A stretch of 8,638 bases of DNA from Lentimicrobiaceae bacterium (GTDB lineage: Bacteria; Bacteroidota; Bacteroidia; Bacteroidales; WCHB1-69). Below the pieces are notes generated by a model that worked only from the letters and a program-made list of their open reading frames with translations, was not told the origin of the DNA and did not search any database. Location: NCBI GenBank assembly GCA_009787675.1, contig WQSU01000099.1, positions 1-8,638 of the forward strand. Direction: 5' to 3'. Every line of letters starts with the position of its first letter. Position 1 is the first letter of the stretch. This document shows positions 6,261-8,638 of the stretch, one piece after another. A program made the translations under genes and the position numbers.

Positions 6261-8638
6261 ATGAACAAAATATTTATTTTACTTCTTTTTCTATTTCCCT
6301 GCCTCCTGTTTGCCCAACAAAAACACACGATAAGCGGTTACGTTTACGAAAAAGGCAGCATGGAAACTTTACCGGGAGTTGTTGTCTATCTTCCTGAGTA
6401 TAAAACAAGTACTTATTCTAATGGCTATGGATTTTATTCCATAACCTATCCTGCCGCCGATTCCGTTATGCTAATTTACAGTTATATGGGTTTTTCGATG
6501 GACACGCTCACACTGGCGTCTCTGCCCCAGCTTTCTTTCAACAAAGTGATGAACAAAACGGTTGTTCTACAAACAGTTCAAATTACTTCCGAGAAAAAAA
6601 GCACAGAGACTCCGCAGATGAGTTCCCATACCATTTCAGCATTAGAAATAAAAAGCGTTCCCATGTTGTTTGGCGAAAAAGACCTCTTTAAAACGTTGAT
6701 CTTAATGCCCGGCGTCTCTTCCGGCACAGAGGGCACTTCCGGCATTCATGTACGCGGGGGCAGTCCCGACCAAAACCTCATCATTTTAGATGAAGCCACC
6801 ATTTATAACGCTAACCACCTGCTCGGTTTTTTCTCTATTTTTAATGGAAACGCCATAAAATCAGCCGAATTGATTAAAGGCGGTTTTCCTGCAAGATACG
6901 GCGGCAGACTTTCCTCAATTATTGATGTGAGAATGAAAGAGGGGAACAAGCAATCTTACCATGGAGAAGGTGGAATTGGTTTATTATCAGGAAATGTTAT
7001 GGTGGAAGGACCTATAGTGAAAAACAAATCTTCCTTTATGGTTTCGGGGCGCAGAACATGGTTCGATTTGCTCTCCAGACCTATAATGGCTGCTATTACT
7101 GACGGCTTTACAGCCGGATATTTTTTCTATGATTTGAATGCTAAATTTAATTACGATTTTGGAGACAAAGATAAGTTGTTTGTTAGCGGCTATTTCGGAC
7201 GTGATAAATATTATGGAAAAGAAAAATATGAATCTTTTGAAGATGGAGAAAAGTTGAAGGAGAATTTGTCAGCTGGGCTTTACTGGCAAAACGGGGTAGC
7301 AACAGTTCGGTGGAATCACCTCTTTTTTAATCAGCTTTTCTCAAATCTGTCGTTTGTCTTCAGCGACTACACCATGAGAGTTGCTGAGAATTTATCCATT
7401 ATTGCTGAAAAGGAAAAAAGCTCTTTTGGGTTGAACTTCGGTTCGGGCATTCGTGACTATTCATTAAAATACGATTTGACCTATATCCCCAATTCAATGA
7501 ACACTATATTAATGGGTGCTTTGGTTACCTATCACGAGGCACGCCCAAATGTGTTACAGACAAAGGCGGATACTGCCGAATATAATAGAATTACTTTGGC
7601 ACAAGGATTGGAATATGCACTTTATATTGAAGACGAGATAAATATAAAAGGAAAATTACGCTTAAATCCGGGATTTCGATTAAATTTCTTCTCTGTTCCA
7701 CAAAAAACTTACTTCTTACCGGAACCGAGATTAAGTATAAGCTATAATTTTCGTAAAGACTTGGTCCTCAAAACGTCTTATGCTATGATGAACCAATATC
7801 TGCTTTTGTTATCCCCATCCACACTTGGACTTCCCACCGACCTGTGGGTGCCTGTTACCAAAAATACTCGCCCGCAACGCTCGCAACAAGTAGCTTTGGG
7901 ATTGGTTTATGAACCTGAAAAAACAAAAATGACTTTCTCAATAGAAGGTTATTATAAAAAAATGGATCGCATTATTGCTTATAAACAAGGCGCTTCGTTT
8001 TTTTTAGATATTATGACGAATGGACCTGAGGGCAATACTGATACCCATTTGAATTGGGAATCTGAAATTACTACCGGACAAGGCTGGGCTTATGGAGTGG
8101 AATTTATGGCGCGCAAATCCGTTGGAAAGTTCACAGGATGGATTGCCTACACCCTCTCATGGGCACAGCAACAGTTTGATGAGTTAAACTTTGGCAAGAA
8201 ATTTTGGGCAAGGTACGACCGCCGTCACGATGTGTCTATTGTATTGATGTACAGCCCTACCAAACGAATCAATTTGTCTTTGTCTTGGGTGTTTGCCACA
8301 GGAAATGCACTTACGCTACCCAATGAAACTTATCAACTTCAAAGCATGAATGGTTTTTTTAATACATACAGCAATCTATTGGGTGGCCTTGGGGATTACC
8401 CCTACCCCGAACTTTATTATGTGGACAATTTTCCCTACAAAAACAATTATAGAACAGAGCCCTTTCACCACTTGGATGTAGGTGTGCAATTTATTAAACC
8501 ACACAAGAAAAGAAAAAACTTTGAAAGCATTTTTGAAATCAGCGTCTATAATGTGTATGCTCACAAAAACCCATTCTTCTATATGATTAATAGATACTCT
8601 ATTGAAGATGAAAATGGAGAAACCAAATATCTTTCTCG
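6261..8638 (+). CDS. TonB-dependent outer-membrane receptor (partial, 3' end outside window)
   Basis: An outer-membrane TonB-dependent receptor, open for 792 codons to the window edge. Residues 1-18 are a Sec signal ending LLFA before Gln19. About 22-105 is a carboxypeptidase-regulatory-like domain (PF13715 type, beginning HTISGYVYEKGSMETLPGVV). About 125-225 is the plug (PF07715), with IHVRGGSPDQNLIILDEATI at 162-181 and KGGFPARYGGRLSS at 206-219. The rest is beta-barrel, including LGLPTDLWVPVT at about 522-533 and RYDRRHD at 651-657. These phrases mark a widespread Bacteroidota receptor group that is not SusC, and no SusD-like partner is visible. The ligand is unknown. The last residues, SVYNVYAHKNPFFYMIN, resemble the penultimate barrel strand of relatives, so perhaps 25-45 residues are missing. 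The ATG at 6261 is chosen because it begins the signal peptide. The gene is 334 nt after the nucleotidase-domain gene and probably has its own promoter. Confidence 0.9.
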   Translation, partial: MNKIFILLLFLFPCLLFAQQKHTISGYVYEKGSMETLPGVVVYLPEYKTSTYSNGYGFYSITYPAADSVMLIYSYMGFSMDTLTLASLPQLSFNKVMNKTVVLQTVQITSEKKSTETPQMSSHTISALEIKSVPMLFGEKDLFKTLILMPGVSSGTEGTSGIHVRGGSPDQNLIILDEATIYNANHLLGFFSIFNGNAIKSAELIKGGFPARYGGRLSSIIDVRMKEGNKQSYHGEGGIGLLSGNVMVEGPIVKNKSSFMVSGRRTWFDLLSRPIMAAITDGFTAGYFFYDLNAKFNYDFGDKDKLFVSGYFGRDKYYGKEKYESFEDGEKLKENLSAGLYWQNGVATVRWNHLFFNQLFSNLSFVFSDYTMRVAENLSIIAEKEKSSFGLNFGSGIRDYSLKYDLTYIPNSMNTILMGALVTYHEARPNVLQTKADTAEYNRITLAQGLEYALYIEDEINIKGKLRLNPGFRLNFFSVPQKTYFLPEPRLSISYNFRKDLVLKTSYAMMNQYLLLLSPSTLGLPTDLWVPVTKNTRPQRSQQVALGLVYEPEKTKMTFSIEGYYKKMDRIIAYKQGASFFLDIMTNGPEGNTDTHLNWESEITTGQGWAYGVEFMARKSVGKFTGWIAYTLSWAQQQFDELNFGKKFWARYDRRHDVSIVLMYSPTKRINLSLSWVFATGNALTLPNETYQLQSMNGFFNTYSNLLGGLGDYPYPELYYVDNFPYKNNYRTEPFHHLDVGVQFIKPHKKRKNFESIFEISVYNVYAHKNPFFYMINRYSIEDENGETKYLS

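Noticed and set aside
8376..8564. Minus-strand open frame of 62 codons
   Set aside because: It is antisense to the beta-barrel part of the TonB receptor, whose frame is continuous and conserved through this stretch.

Overview
The window looks like chromosomal DNA of a member of the Bacteroidota. The evidence is a type IX secretion (Por) sorting domain on a secreted enzyme, a TonB-dependent receptor with an N-terminal carboxypeptidase-regulatory-like domain, a DUF4831 protein, TAnnTTTG-type -7 promoter elements, no clear Shine-Dalgarno sequences before the starts, and an AT-rich composition. Genus cannot be read from the sequence. No rRNA, tRNA, CRISPR array, insertion sequence or phage gene was seen.

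Layout: (1) 99-2111 (+) encodes a secreted peptidylarginine-deiminase-like enzyme with complete guanidino-deiminase catalytic residues and a C-terminal T9SS sorting domain. (2) A leftward group 5082-2188 (-) runs DUF4831 protein, then a cysteate synthase-type PLP enzyme (3 nt gap), then a hotdog-fold acyl-CoA thioesterase (78 nt gap filled with period-8 and period-7 tandem repeats). (3) A perfect 26-bp palindrome at 5101-5126 separates this group from a rightward gene, 5126-5926, encoding an exported protein with only the C-terminal domain of 5'-nucleotidase. The palindrome carries a TAttTTTG element on each strand and is read here as a symmetrical divergent promoter. (4) A gene-poor stretch of 334 nt follows. 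(5) 6261 to the window end (+) holds a TonB-dependent outer-membrane receptor whose extreme C-terminus lies outside the window.

How the genes may fit together: cysteate synthase makes L-cysteate, which in Bacteroidota is the head-group precursor of sulfonolipids (capnine and relatives). That role is inference from the family and the lineage, because no sulfonolipid acyltransferase gene is visible here. The deiminase, nucleotidase-domain protein, DUF4831 protein and TonB receptor all carry export signals, so much of the window concerns the cell envelope. I see no defence or mobile system. The points most worth checking are the palindromic divergent promoter, the altered substrate-pocket residue in the deiminase, the cysteate synthase in a bacterium, and the tandem-repeat array that supplies the stop codon of the cysteate synthase gene.
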